Below are positions 43,267 to 56,200 of a DNA stretch of 64,000 nt, piece after piece. Below the pieces are notes generated by a model, which was not told the origin of the DNA, searched no databases, and was given only the letters and a program-made list of their open reading frames with translations. Source of the DNA: Guyanagaster necrorhizus (lineage: Eukaryota > Basidiomycota > Agaricomycetes > Agaricales > Physalacriaceae); contig NW_025064880.1 of the NCBI RefSeq assembly GCF_019112545.1, forward strand, positions 559,337 to 623,336, read 5' to 3'. The translations under genes were made by a program, and so were the position numbers. Positions within the stretch are counted from its first letter, which is position 1. The number at the start of each line of letters is the position of its first letter.

Positions 43267-46200
43267 ATGAAGAGTTTCTTTCACCGCAAACATGTCCCAG
43301 AAGCACCAGCCCCAAAGTCGACCGTGAAGAAAAAATCCGAACATCACAGGAGCTGGCTGCCAACAGGTGGCGATTCATCTCGTCAGAATACCTCGAGGCA
43401 GCCAGAGCCTACCGATATTAGGCAAAAAATCGCCCAGGACGACGGCAAGCAACGCAGCAGTCGGCGACCAGATCCCCAGTCAGTCCCCGCGTTGCACCTA
43501 TCTCATATCGCTCTGGTCAGGGAGACACCTGTTACCAAAGGTTCGGCTACGTCGCCCAGTTATCCTGCACCGCCGCCCGTTGTCGAGCCTCACGCGTCAC
43601 GTCCTCCACCGGCAAGCAATGTCAGTTCTGCTTTTCTTAAGTCACCAACTCCTGCACCGACAGTCCCGAGACAATCCTCTACGATGCAAGGCAGTTTAAG
43701 ACCTAGCGATCCAATGCCGACCTCCAATATTGAGATCAGCTCTTGGTTGAATTCCAAGCCGATCAGGCAGAGCCATTCCCGCATCAAGACCGTGTCGAAT
43801 TCCACGCATCCCGAATTTTGGATACCCCCCCAGGACTCAGTCAGATCCTCCACCGAGAAACCTAGCGATAGACGCGGTCATTCGCGTAGTCGAACTGATC
43901 CCGCGGGTGTAATACTCCCTCCAAACTCAATCTTAGGACCAGATGTGGGACATACTTTACCTCGGAAACATCGAGAGAGGGACGGCGACAAAGAGAGGGA
44001 GAAAGAGAGGGATGGAAAGAAGGCACACGAGCCCATGGAGGCTGGGATCCCGATATCTGCATCGGCCTCGTCTAGGAAACACAGAGAAAGGGAAAGTCGA
44101 GGGAGAGAGAGGGAGAGAGAACGGGAGAAAGTCACCAAGAAAGTCGCAGAATTTCATGATCCAGCAGGTTCATCTTCGCGAAGACCAGGAGAAAAGTCTA
44201 ACCATACAGACGACGAAGGTCAAAGAACGCGCGACAAGCCAGAGAAAACCCGGGACCGAAGGAGAGAGGATGATGGGGAACGAGAACGGTTGAGAGAGAA
44301 GGAGGACAAGCGGCGGGAGAGAAACCTGGAGACGGATAGACATTGGCACAGTGATTCGGAGCGGTACAAGAAGGCAGAGAGCTCAAGGCATCTCAGTTCC
44401 GAAGTCCGGCAGTCTGAGAGAGAAAGAATGCGCGCAAGGGTGCGCGATGCTAGTAGACCGATGCCACCAGAGCCAGCACGGGAGCTCGAGCACAAATTTC
44501 GTGGAGTCCCAATGCCAACGCGCTCTTATGAAGAGGGTGACAGTTCTGATAGCTCTAAGCCCCGACCGGTGGCGCACAGACACCGAAGGCATCGAACTAT
44601 TGATGAAGGAAATACTGTGGTAAGTGTTCGATGTCCTCCTTGAGATTGTCTTTAACGCTTCTTTAGAGAATGAAGATCCATGAAATCGTTCCATCAAGTT
44701 TGGGCCGCGAACCTCCCATTCGTCCGGTATCTCCTTCCATGCTTCTGTCGTTCCAAGCTACTCCTGACTCTCAGAAACCAACTTGGGACACGCCTCGCAA
44801 AGATGTATGTACTTTACTTCCATTTTCTCAGCATGCTGAACCCGAAGGTAATGAAGATTCCAGTCGACCGCACCAACCTCTCCACAGAGGGAAGGTCGCA
44901 AAACTCTGCTTCTGCCTCTATGCTTGAAAAGTTGCCAAATGCTGTCGGCGTCAACAAAGGTCCTCCAGGTATCGAAAAGTCTACTATAGGTCTCTCTGGG
45001 ATGTCACGCACACCAGTGGCCTTGGGTACCCGTGAGGTGCAAGATCAAACGGAAATACTTATTACTGTACCCCTGTCCAGATCAACGCCTCCCGAAAAAC
45101 TTGTACCAGAACAGCTACCTGCTCAGGTCCCAAGAACTAACATTGTCACACCTTTGCCTGCACCCAGTGCCCCTAGCACTCCTGTTTCTATCTCCCAGCC
45201 ACAGCCACCAATCCAATCGGCAACACCTAAGCCCCTTTCTGGTCTTAGAGGTTTGGAATCGAACATCCAACAAACTTCATCATCTGTACCCACAGCTTCG
45301 TCGACGCAATCGCAAGCACCTGCCACAATTGCTCCCGCCAGCGCTGAGACAGATTCAACTTCCCGAGTTTCCAAGTTTGCGCGTAAGTCAAGAAGCAAGG
45401 ATTCCATTACTCCAAGAAATGTTCCTTCGTTGACTTCAAATGAGAAAGACAAGGCAAGAGGTTTCCATTTCCTCGGGTGGTGTAACTTTATAATGACTTT
45501 ATATAGGTTCTCCGTCCTGAACCGACATCTGGAACTCTAAATGGCCGAGCCGAAGCATATCCTAACGCAGCGATAATCCTAGCATTATCAAGCACCTCCA
45601 AGTCCGATACCAGGGTGTCACCTAAGAATTCGCCCATGGAGCAGCAAACTAGGGAGATTAATCCATCTTCTGTACCAATCACTTCACAAGAACGCCAGAT
45701 TAGTAATTCTACCAATGACAGTTCTATTAAGCCCATGGCCTTTCCGAGTATCATCGATGAATCATCTCCGGTGCGTCCCAAGCCTAGCATTATCATTGCT
45801 ATTATTGATGGGTTATTAGAAGCACAAACGACTGAACAGTACAGGCGCTGTTGATACAAACCAACACTCTTCGATCTACGTGAACAAAGAGAATTTCAGT
45901 GCCAATGATGCTAATGTACCACCGGTTACGCGTGTCGATGGTCGTATACCTGGTGTTGTGCCAAATATGAACATCGGACTTTCTCTACCACGTTCATCTA
46001 CTTCAATGGGCATGACACCACATAAAATACCCAGCATTCCAATACCGCTTGCTACCTCTGTCCAAACCTCCTCGAATGCCGTCATCGGCGCATCTTTGCA
46101 CCGCCCATCTACCGCCGTGGGATATACACGTGTGCAAACATCGCAGTCCTTGCGCCCTGATAATACGCGCCCTGTCGTATCCGAGTTTCGTAGGGATGTG

Positions 46201-48440
46201 CTGTTAAATTCCCAAGCTCAGATCCAGACTCCTTCAGGAAACTCATCCGCTCCTAATCAAGGTGATAGCAACGCCCAGCGTCATTCTCCTTCTTCAGCTA
46301 TTCCCGCGAATGATATGGGCCGAGTGAGGCATGATAGTTCCAGTTCCGTGATCAACGTAGCACCTGCTACCGAGAAATCTTCTCCGTTTCCTGCGGAGAC
46401 TCCTTCAGTTCGTCTTATGCCCCAGTCGAGCAACTCTCCTTTCATGCAGGCATCTAGTACCCCAAAGCTTGCGACGACCGATGATCCACGGGATGTCGTC
46501 GAACTCGCTGTAGGATTTCCATCTATCCCTGAAACAGCTTCACGTGGCGTAGGTCTGTCTCAGACGACTAGTAACTCTGTGCTGAAGTCGGAAATAAAGA
46601 CATATGGTCTTCCAAACAGTTCAACACCTGCATTTTCTGCACGACCCGATATTACTACCGCAAGAGCGCCGGCGCGTGACGCGCCTACACCTAGACCCGT
46701 ATACAGACACCCACGTTTAGCAGAGCTTTTGACTTCTACCTCCACAAAAGTGGTAGAGTGTCATGTAGAGGAGCCGCACGCGGGTCAAGTAGATGAAACC
46801 AAGACACCATCAAAGCCGTATGCACCAGACATTGCTACGCAGCCCCCTGCACCTGTTCAATATTCACCAAAACCGTCAAGTCCTTCGGCTAGGTTTGTAC
46901 AGCCTTCGTCCTCAAAATCGACGCCTCTGTCAATATCCGAAGCCCAAGCACTCAATTGCTTTCCGCAGCCCCCACCTCTGCGTAAGAGCCACAACCATAA
47001 TGTTTCTCAGTACACGATACTACGATCTAATGACCTGTCTACGTCACGTCTATCCCAGACCAAACTTGACGTTATTCCGACACCACCGACCACAAATCGG
47101 ATGGAGAGTGTTCGGCCAAATCCATCGATCCAGGATGTCTCCATTATGCCACTACAACATGAGCGGATATCGTATACACCCGCGAATTCAATTAGTGTAG
47201 GCTCTTCGGGAACCGGCGGGGGTGACCGTCATGCTACTCTGGCAAATCTATCAAACAGCCGTGTGTCGAACAATATGATATGGAACCCCACAATGCAATC
47301 CATCATGAGCCCCGCGATGGCCCCTCAGTCCTCTACTCGTTTACAAGAAAGGACAACGCCTCAAGCACCCCATTCTACGCCAACTCCTGCTTCAACTGCT
47401 GTGAATAGAACCTCCGGAAAGACGTACACTTCATATAGTCAACGGTACGGTGTACCATTAACCTCAGCTTCAAATCCTGTCACAGCTCTGGATGCTGCTT
47501 TACATACTCCGCCCACCACACAGGCTGCTGGTCCCTCATCTTCATCCTCTGCGCCGCCATCGCAGCACCATCCGTCTGTATTGCTTTCATCGAATTATAT
47601 ATCAGCACCGTCTCAAGCGAATATTAATTCTACTCCCCGCCCAAGCAGCTCCCAGTCCCCTGTTGTCCCTATCCATCCGAGTCCTGTGAGTCGGCATCCA
47701 TCGCAAGATTCTATCCTCAAAACGCCGTCGTCCCTTACACCGTCTGTTTTAAAGCAAACACCATCTCGCACATCACTTTCTGCATCGATGAATTCTCAAT
47801 CCCATGAAGCCAAGAAGAAAGGCTTTTTAGGCTTGTTCAAATCTAAAACGGCCCAGCCTTCGCAGTACGAGATTTGGAAGCCTCCAGAACCGAGCGGTCC
47901 CCGCAAAAGTGACTCAAAAACCGCCGAACCAGCATCTGCTTATCACAGCAAGGGGTTGGCGTCTAGAGTCAAGGTACCACCGCCCGTCTCTGTGCCCACT
48001 ACAACTGCTATCCCCAACGCGAGTAGAAAAAGCCCAGCGAAGACTAATTTCACCCCTTTCAAACTCCTTGCGGCTGCATCCAAGCGAAATCGTACAGTAT
48101 CAGCGGCATCGGCAGAAGCTGTCGATGGTACCGCAGTGCGTATGACTATACTATTCCAAGAATCACTACTTAGTCTTCGATCTAGCCAAATACAGTCGTA
48201 GGTTCTCCGACAGCATCGATGCATAGCCAAACCCCTTTGCAGGTTCCCCCCCCTCGAGATCCTATGGTTGCCACAAGGGAATGGCGCGAGCAAAATGCGG
48301 ATAGTTATCGCAAGAATGGCAAGAAGAATCGTCCGGGGGTGGTATTTGAGTTGGCCGAAGAACCAGCGGAGGATAGGCCGCGACTGAGACCGATAAGATC
48401 TAGAGGGAGTCCCAGGGGAAGTCCGAAGCATTCAAGCTAA
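43267..48440 (+). CDS. Very large intrinsically disordered Ser/Pro/Thr-rich protein, unknown function
   Basis: About 1,600 residues, no recognised folded domain. It starts MKSFFHRKHVPEAPAPKSTV. Residues about 200-400 are an Arg/Glu/Lys/Asp mixed-charge block (DGDKEREKERDGKK, GREREREREKVTKK, RDRRREDDGERERLREKEDK). The remainder is mostly Ser, Pro, Thr and Gln with few hydrophobics. Two short ordered-looking motifs stand out: RMKIHEIVPSSLGREPPIRP after the first intron and, near the C-terminus, KKKGFLGLFKSKTAQPSQYE followed by IWKPPEPSGP. It ends in a basic SRGSPRGSPKHSS tail. Introns at about 44620-44665, 44804-44850, 45454-45506 (GC start), 45772-45829 and 48139-48200. The third exon-intron joint is removed in phase only with a GC donor. 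Could be a scaffold or cell-polarity adaptor; that is a guess. Confidence 0.75.
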
Positions 48441-48850
48441 TACCCCGGAGACATGAGTGCTGTAATCCATAATATGTATATCTAGTGAGGATTTATGTAT
48501 TGTAATAACCTACTCATGTATTATTTAGTAGACATTGTTTTATATCTGGGCTAGTACTAGTGATACGTTCCATGGAGAATTCATTATTCCTGGTGCAGGT
48601 ATCAAGCTGGACGTTCCTTGACAGGCAATGTCTCTACCAAGTATAGCGAAGGTGATTATCATTGAAGTGATTTCGACCGTTCAGACGGCCTGATTAATGG
48701 ATTTGAGGCCCTGATTTGAAATTGGGCACCGTGACAGGCGCGTGACACATCGTGTGCGTAACTTTCAAAGAATTTCAGCTCATCACTTCCACTACCTTGC
48801 ATCTCTTTCTGTTTCCATCGATTTCTTGCGACTGTGACTACGTCCTAGAT
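48441..48850. other. 410-bp spacer before primase gene
   Basis: 3' end region of the disordered-protein gene and promoter of the primase subunit. No gene or clear element seen. Confidence 0.4.
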
Positions 48851-50692
48851 ATGTGGAAAGCAAGGAACCAGCAAGCTAGAACTTCAGCAGCAGGTGACTC
48901 AAAATTTCAAGGCAGCAGTCATTCCGACCTTGTGTACCCTCATAGGCTCAACTTGTGCGTTTGAAACCATGTCGGAACGATCAGTCTGAACTTATTTCTT
49001 CTTAGCTACGATTCTCCTCCTCTTTTTGACGTGACCCTTGAAGAATTCGAGGAATGTGCCCTAGATCGCTTACGAATCCTCGCAGAAATTGAGTCGTCTG
49101 CAGCTCGTAACCGGACATGGGAGGAGACCAAAGCAGTGACTGTGTCGCAATGTTTCAAGTATCTTCCACTTAACTCGACGTCAGCCGAGAAGGTGGATAG
49201 GGATTCAGAGAGGCGGAAGGATCATCTGGGGCACTTTGTTTTGAGGCTTGCGTTCTGCCGCTCGTACGTGTCGTGACTCTGCTTTGTTTCAAAAGTTGAC
49301 GCGTTTAAGGGAGGACCTTCGACGACGCTTTATCAAGGCAGAATCAACACTGTTCAAGATACGTTACGATACTGATGACTCGAAGGAACGGAGAAATTTT
49401 TTGAGTTCGCGAGATTTTCGGTGGATAGCGGTGCATATCTTTCCCCACATTTTCTCTTGTTGCCCTGTCACTGATCATACTTTAGGTCGATGATTCTGAA
49501 AAAGCAATGTACAAAGAACAGTTGAAGGCCGCCTATCATGGGCTTAAATCTGAGTCTGATAGGCAGAGTGCGTTTGCGGCTGATAACTTTTACAAGGTAT
49601 GGAGTTTGGTCCTTCAAGGAGAGTGGGGGATGATGTGTATCAAGGTGAAATGGACGCGTGTGCCAGATTTAGTCGACCGACGCAAGGTCTTTCTAAAGGG
49701 CGGTTGGGCTTACGTCCCTGGACGGGAACTAGCCAGTATCGTGTTCCAAGAGTTCGAAGTACAATTAGACAAGGCTTTGAACGTGCGCGTCATCGTTATT
49801 TCGTGCCTCTGTTTTTTTTTTCCTTACGGAATTCAGGTCACTGCCAAATCCCTGCCACGACTAGATGAAGATACACGTCTGGTCCCAATACTGAACAATC
49901 TGTCACAGGGATTTTTGGCTGGTGTTGCTTCAGACTGGAGTGGAATGTCCTCTGAATCGGCAGGCGACGGCATCACAGCCGACATGATTGATGATATGGC
50001 CAAGAAGCATTTCCCTTTGTGCATGCGTGTAATGCATTCGAACTTGATAAAAGATCATCATCTCAAACACTTTGGTCGACTTAACTACGGACTCTTCTTG
50101 AAAGTGCGTGCTTTCCTTATACATACTGATCCGTTCATGTTCTTTCCCGAGCAGGCCCTAGGAGTCACCGTCGACGAAGCCATCATTTTCTGGAGGAAAT
50201 CTTTCATGGGAGGGAAGGTCACCGAAGACAGATTTAACAAGGAATACAAGTACAACATTCGTCACTCGTATGGCTTGGAGGGTAAACGGGCTAATTATCC
50301 CGCAAAAACGTAAGTTTTGCACGGTATTTTCCCAGCCTTTGCTCAGGTCTTCATATAGCTGCATGCAATTGCTGCAAGGAAATGATGAATACGGCTGTCC
50401 GTATCGGTCCTTCACGCCTGATAATTTACAAACTGCACTACTGGCGGCTTATACACCCCTTGGTCTGAAGTCGATAGATCTTGCTGAGATCATGCATACC
50501 AAGAAGACAGAGCACTTTCACGTAGGATGCACTCGGATTTTTGAAATCACCCACGGACACTGTGGGATCAAGAAAGGTGAAGGGGTAGGGGATGGTGAAA
50601 GTGTGACTCATCCAAACCAATATGCTGCGCGAAGTATAGAACTGGAGAAATCAAAGGAAGTCAAGACGGAGGCTATGGATGTGGACGACTAG
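48851..50692 (+). CDS. PRI2: DNA primase large subunit
   Basis: Regulatory subunit of the primase-polymerase alpha complex that makes RNA-DNA primers. Starts MWKARNQQARTSAAGDSKF, then LVYPHRLNLYDSPPLFDVTL and FEECALDRLRILAEIE. The middle has WRKSFMGGKVTEDRFNKEY and YNIRHSYGLEGKRANY. The C-terminal iron-sulfur domain keeps all four expected cysteines: in HFPLCMRVMH, CMQLLQGNDEYGCPYRSF (two) and FHVGCTRIFE, followed by THPNQY. The end is acidic (AMDVDD). About seven introns, including GTAAGT near 50310 before CMQLL. Stop TAG 50690-50692. The next gene on the same strand starts 118 bp later. Confidence 0.95.
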
Positions 50693-50810
50693 GATGAATG
50701 CGTTGCGCCCCTGCCCCGCCGCGACAGGTGACACCGTGACAAGTCAATTGTGTGTTTGTACTTGTCTGTAATTAAGGTTTTCCTTCTTGCCTTCTACATC
50801 CTCTTTGGAC

Positions 50811-51641
50811 ATGAACCAACGAAAAGCCGAGTCCACGAATGCTCACGTTGTTAACGAGGACAATGACGACTGTGATGCTCTTCACCGATACCCAGATTTT
50901 GACGGTCATTTCTCCTTTGTCAGGTAGATATCTGCCTTGCCATTCGAACAATGCGTAGTTTGATGATTCCTATCTGTAGGAATTTCCGACTTGCAGATAT
51001 GGTGACAATAATGAATGGCGTTTGCGGATCGCTTTCTATATTCTCATCAGCAAGATATCTTGTTACAAATGATCCAGACTATCTCTGGACTGCTCTTTGG
51101 TGTCCGTTAGCAGGCCTTATATTTGACTTCCTCGACGGGAAGGTTGCACGGTGGAGGAAGTCAAGCAGTATGTTGGGGCAGGAGCTGGACAGCTTAGCGG
51201 ACCTGGTATGCATATTGAATTCTTGGTCTTGTGCCTCAGCTCACCGCGGTGCAGATTTCTTTCGGAGTTGCCCCTGCCCTTTTGGCGTTCGTCGTCGGGC
51301 TGCGAACATATCTCGACACCGCCATCCTTACCGGCTTCATATGTTGTGGGCTCGCTCGTCTTGCTCGTTTCAATGCGACTGTCGCACTTGTTCCAAAAGA
51401 TAACTCAGGCAAAGCTAAATACTTTGAAGGCCTCCCTATTCCCTCATCCCTGGTTCTTGTGGGCACGCTGTCGTTCTGGGTCAAGAAAGGGTGGATAGAA
51501 GGTCAAGATGGGATTCCCTATGGAACAATTACATTATGGGGTAGCGAAGGGGGTCGAGGCGAGCTGCATATGGTCAGCATAATTTTCGGGGCTTGGGCGG
51601 CAGCGATGGTCAGCAAGACGCTACGTGTTCCCAAACTTTGA
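50811..51641 (+). CDS. CHO1: CDP-diacylglycerol-serine O-phosphatidyltransferase
   Basis: Makes phosphatidylserine from CDP-diacylglycerol and serine in the ER, the fungal route absent from animals. Starts MNQRKAESTNAHVVNEDNDD (acidic head), then FSFVRNFRLADMVTIMNGVC. The CDP-alcohol phosphatidyltransferase signature DG-x2-AR-x8-G-x3-D-x3-D is complete in the segment from FDFLDGKVARW to DSLADL. It continues VSFGVAPALLAFVVG, GLARLARFNATV, FEGLPIPSSLVLVGTLSFW and ends KTLRVPKL. The order FGVAP and EGLPIP is typical of the serine-specific branch. Two introns, near 50922-50978 and 51209-51265. Several membrane helices. A second enzyme of the same superfamily lies about 5.3 kb away. Confidence 0.93.
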
Positions 51642-51864
51642 CTGTATACAGGACAAGGTTTTCTTAGCACATTTCTTTGTGAAAATTGGTATACGAATAC
51701 CATGTGTTCAGCGTCATGTTGAGGCTTGGTTGAGCGACAATTAGCTGCGATTTGTTTGTTCAATGTGACATAGCTATCACACCGTGACTACCGACGCGTT
51801 TCTTTCTCTTTCTCTCGTTCTTTTCCTCTCTGTACCCCATCACTTCGACGCGTCTGAATGCACC

Positions 51865-53144
51865 ATGGTCTCTGCAGATGACGTTCAGAGAGTTTTTCTT
51901 CAGGCAGTGCTCTCCAGAGGTGTTCTATCTGAGAATCTGGCAAAAATTCTTTGGGCGCGAAGCGTTGAAGTCGTTAAAGGTTCTAGCTTCTTATCAAAAC
52001 ATTGAGAGTAGATAGATGCTCACGCGCTTATTTTAGCTGCAGATAAGGATGTCAATGTGCAGCATACCGGATCCGATGCTTCTTGGGATGATTTTGTAGC
52101 AAAAGTGAACAAAGCACTCGACGCGTTAGATCTCGGATTTCGCCTCGTGCAAGACGAATTGACTGGTAAGAAGATGTATGTCCTGGTGCGTGGAAATCCG
52201 GTCAATATGTGAATTTCTCGCTGCTCAGCATTCGCCCAGGCCAACTTGAAGGACGATGAGGTGGCTCAGTTGGCTACGGACTACACTGCCGGTGAAATTG
52301 CATTCTTCAAGGCGGTCGTGAGTGTAATCGTTTCAGGTCCTAGCGGGCTACATTGACGCGTTTACAGGTCGAGCAAATCATGCTAGCACCGCGTGAAGCA
52401 TATTCGGTCTCGTCTCTTGCTGCTCTCCGCGAAGTTAGTCAAGTGAAACCAAGCATGTCCAAGTCCCAGGCAGAAGACGTTTTAGCCAGCTTAGTCGCCA
52501 ACGGCTGGTTGCTCAAGAGCAGGTGAGCCGCGATTCTGCTTTGTCTGCGCGTCCTACTAACTATCATCTGGGCGGGGGAGATATTCTCTTTCCGTGCGCA
52601 CACAGCTGGAGCTCCAGCCATATCTGAAACACACGTATCCCGATGATATTTTAGAATGCACTATCTGTCAGGAGGTATTCTTGTTCTTCTTCCATCGTTT
52701 CCGCTCTAGTTCAATTCATATTTATAGATGGTCACCAAAGGCATTGCATGCCACACGCCGAATTGCAAAGTTCGAGTGCATACATGCTGTTTCACGCAAA
52801 CACGGAAACATCGCAGCTCATGTCCTGCCTGCAGTGTTGATTGGCCGCGAAATGCCGGCAAACCACTCTTGCCTGTCGGTGAAGACGCAGCTAGAGATGG
52901 TGATGACCAGCGGAGAAGGGTGAGGCATGCCACGGCACAAAGTGACGACAGTGATGAAGACGAAGACATGGATGCTTCGCAGGAGCAATCTCAGCCAAAA
53001 CGCAGTCAGAGAACAAGGAAACGAAAGGATGTCAGAGTGGAAGTGGATCAAGACGAGGGCCTAAAAGATGAAGGTGATGATGACGACGATGGTGATGATA
53101 GTCCCAAGAAGAACCAACTGTCGAGACGAGGCTCAAAGAAATAG
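51865..53144 (+). CDS. NSE1: Nse1, RING-like subunit of the SMC5-SMC6 complex
   Basis: Subunit of the SMC5/6 genome-stability complex that partners Nse3 and acts as a ubiquitin ligase. The start MVSADDVQRVFLQAVLSRGV and the winged-helix parts FRLVQDELTGKKMYVLV, TAGEIAFFKAVVEQIML and DVLASLVANGWLL match Nse1. The variant RING follows: LECTICQEMVTKGIAC, CKVRVHTCCF, SSCPACSVDWP, a Cys4-His-Cys3 arrangement. The C-terminal tail is Asp/Glu/Lys-rich with nuclear-localisation-like basic clusters (RTRKRKD). About six exons. Stop TAG 53142-53144. It converges on the AAA ATPase gene with under 100 bp between stops. Confidence 0.92.
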
Positions 53145-53240
53145 TTAACATTCATGTGTTGATAAATGTGTATTGTATGCTAAGGTGTATTTAAGTATTG
53201 GCGTTTCTAATGATCAAATAATTCGATACAATACTCCTAA

Positions 53241-56200
53241 TTAAACGCTCTCTGCATTGCCAGATGACTTTGAAAGGGCATTTGCGGGAAGAACTCTGCC
53301 ATCCTCCTCCACGAAGTTGGCGGGATCAGTGAAGCCAAAGCGGCCCTTGCCCCAGATCTGCCGTCGCTTGCGATCCCGCCGTCCTTCTCCAAATTCTTCA
53401 TTCCATTTGCGCAGAGCTGCTAGCGTCCCCGTGGCTTCAGAAGAAGATGGCGTGATCTCCTTGAGTGCCTTGACAAAATGGCGATGGGATAGTGTCCGTG
53501 TGACAGTCTCCACCCCTTCTGGCACGGTCTCCGCAGACCCCGGCTTGCCTTCTTCAATGTCCGGCTTGTTGGTCTCCGTAGGCTCTGAACTGCTCTCCTC
53601 AGATGCTAACACCAAGGACTCCTCAGGATCAGACTTCTTTTTCCGTCTGGTCTTTGGTGTGGGTGATTCAGTCGATGGTTCAGCTGGAGCATCCGAACTA
53701 TCGACTGGCTGTTCAGCTTTCGCCGTCGCATTTGATACCAACCATGGTAATTCAACGTGCTCCTTGACAGCATCGACAGCGGCAGAAACACACAAATCTG
53801 TGGGAACACTTAACAAATCAAGAAACAATAAAAAAGATGGACGACGAACGTTTCAAATCAGACCCAGAAAAACTCTCCGTTCGTTTAGCCAAATCTTGGA
53901 TGTCGACATCGGTATCCAGCGTCTCGTGTCTCAACAAGATTTTGAGGATCTCTGTAAGAGCGTGAGCGCGTTGATAATGATCAAATTTTTGATAAGCCAC
54001 ATACCTTCCCGCTCCTTTTCACCTGGCAGGTCCACAAGTAATCGACGCGGTAGACGACGTAAAACGGCGTCATCCAAATCAAACGGACGGTTAGTAGCAC
54101 CAATAACAATGACATTAGAGTCCTTCAAGGTCTTCAAACCATCCATTTCCTGCATGAACTCTGTTATAACGCCACGGTAAGCGATAGAGCTCCCACTATC
54201 TCGGCCCGACGAACGAGCGCCGAGAAGGGCATCAATTTCGTCCAGGAAGACAACACATGGTGACAGCTTTCGAGCAAGGGAGAAAACGGCCTTGACAAGC
54301 TTCTCGCCTTCTCCAACATACTGTATGACAATGGTGAGAAACCTTGAAACGAGTTCAGAAGACGACTCACCATGTCCATGACATCCGAAGGGGATACGGC
54401 CATCATGCGACAACCAGCTTCCTTAGCCAGTGCTCGAACGACGAGAGTCTTACCCGTTCCTGGAGGTCCAAATAGCAGACATCCAGTGATGGTATGCTCT
54501 TTTAGAATGCCCTGCTGAAAGGCTTCGGGGTGCAACAATGGAAGAGACACAATAGTCCGTACAGAGTCGATTGTATTTGTCGGAAGGTGAACCTGGCTGA
54601 ACGTTGTAGGCATTGCAGCTAAAAGAAGTTAAACATGAGTGAGAAGAACGATACAGTGTGCATTTACCTGTATTGACAATGCATGGTAACAAGCGCTGTT
54701 CATGTCCATCAAGATCAGGATCATTTTTCAGTCTATCCACTACTTCGTCGATGGACTCGGATGTCTTTTCCTCTTGATCTGGCTCGTCTTCATCATCATC
54801 TTGGTCATTTCTCGTTCGAGTAACGGGAAGGGCGTCCTTCATCCACGATTTCCGGAGATTCCTAGACAACCGATGACCTGACCAAGCACGGGAGACTGCA
54901 TCCCAAGAAACGGATGTAGGCTCCAGTGACAGTCTCTCACCCTGAGCGACTGCTGATCGATCCGCTACGACGCTTCCAACAGCACGATCGGCAATATGAC
55001 GGACGGTCATCCAGAGTTCCACCCGTTTTCCCCAGTCATCCCACATTCGCTCGTGGTCAATCACGGACTCTGGATCAGATTTTTCTGCGTCAACCACATT
55101 CTCTTCCTCCTCTTCCTTCTCTGCCTCTCTTAGTAGGTGACTCTCAGCCCTCTCAGCATCGAGAGCGCCACCTATGGCCCCTACAGCCATGCGTATAGTC
55201 AACTCATTAATTTCCCTTCTCCGCGCTACCCGACAATCCCGTTCATCTGGAATTGAACGAACACTGGGAACGAGGATCGAAGTTCGGAAAAAGGTTGATC
55301 TGGTGTCCACAGAGTCTGAATTGCTTCGGTTTGACATCCCTGGAAGACTGGGTAGAGGTATCGACATGTTACTCCCAAGAACAATGACCTCAGGTCTCTT
55401 GGAATCCGAGTCGTTGTTATCTTCATTGACCAATGTTGGAAGCTCCTCGAGGATAGAAGCGTCACCTTTTTCCCATTTTTTGAGTCGTCGGCGTAGCCGA
55501 GCCTCCCTCGCCTTGTCCGCAACTTCATCCTCGCTCCAATCCGTCCGACCGGGTTTTGGGGCAGAGGTTACTAGTGATGCAGAAGGGTTGCGGTTCATCA
55601 GAAGACTTAGAATATTTGGGCTTGGCGAGGAGGGAGGTATAAGGATTTCAGGCGGTGTTATTGGCGGCGTGATGCCAAATATGATGGTCATTGGGTTGCA
55701 TATGGGTGATGAGGGGGACGATATTGGACCGCGTCTACGTTGACGGACAGAGGTTAGGAGAGGACGGTACCAAGTAGATGAAGTCGGCGCCAATGTGGGG
55801 AAATCACGAACGTAAATTATTCGGGGGGTGGAAGTAGGCTGATCGGAAGGTATGTTGACGAGGGCATCGAAGAACATCTTTGTCTTGTTCGGCGGTGCAG
55901 CTTTGGAACTGGAAACTACCGCTGAGCCCCGGGCGCTGGAAGGGGACATGACTGTGACCGTCATTTGCCCGGACGAAAAAGGGCCTGCGTCGTCGTCGTC
56001 GTCTTCCTCAGCCATAGTAGGACGCGAAGGTGGTGTCATTGAAGCACGAAAATGTAGCGGATTCTTAGGTAGCTGAAGAAAATTTGCAGCTTGTCAAGAA
56101 GTTTCGATAAGTCTGAAAGGGAATAAAAATATATAGCACGTACCTTTGCCAAAGTCGCCCCATTCCCCTGCTGCGAGCTGTACTGCATCAAGAAGAACGA

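Noticed and set aside
43590..44697. Several minus-strand frames opposite the disordered protein
   Set aside because: They mirror the purine-rich repeats of the plus-strand gene (Leu/Ser/Pro shadow) and are not genes.
53257..55743. Open frames on the plus strand (up to about 300 codons) opposite the AAA ATPase
   Set aside because: Ser/Arg-rich shadow frames; Walker motifs and splice signals are on the minus strand.
56037..56039. ATG giving [12 protein letters not shown] as start of the AAA ATPase
   Set aside because: An in-phase intron joins the upstream presequence exon ([10 protein letters not shown]) to codons just before this ATG, so it is internal.
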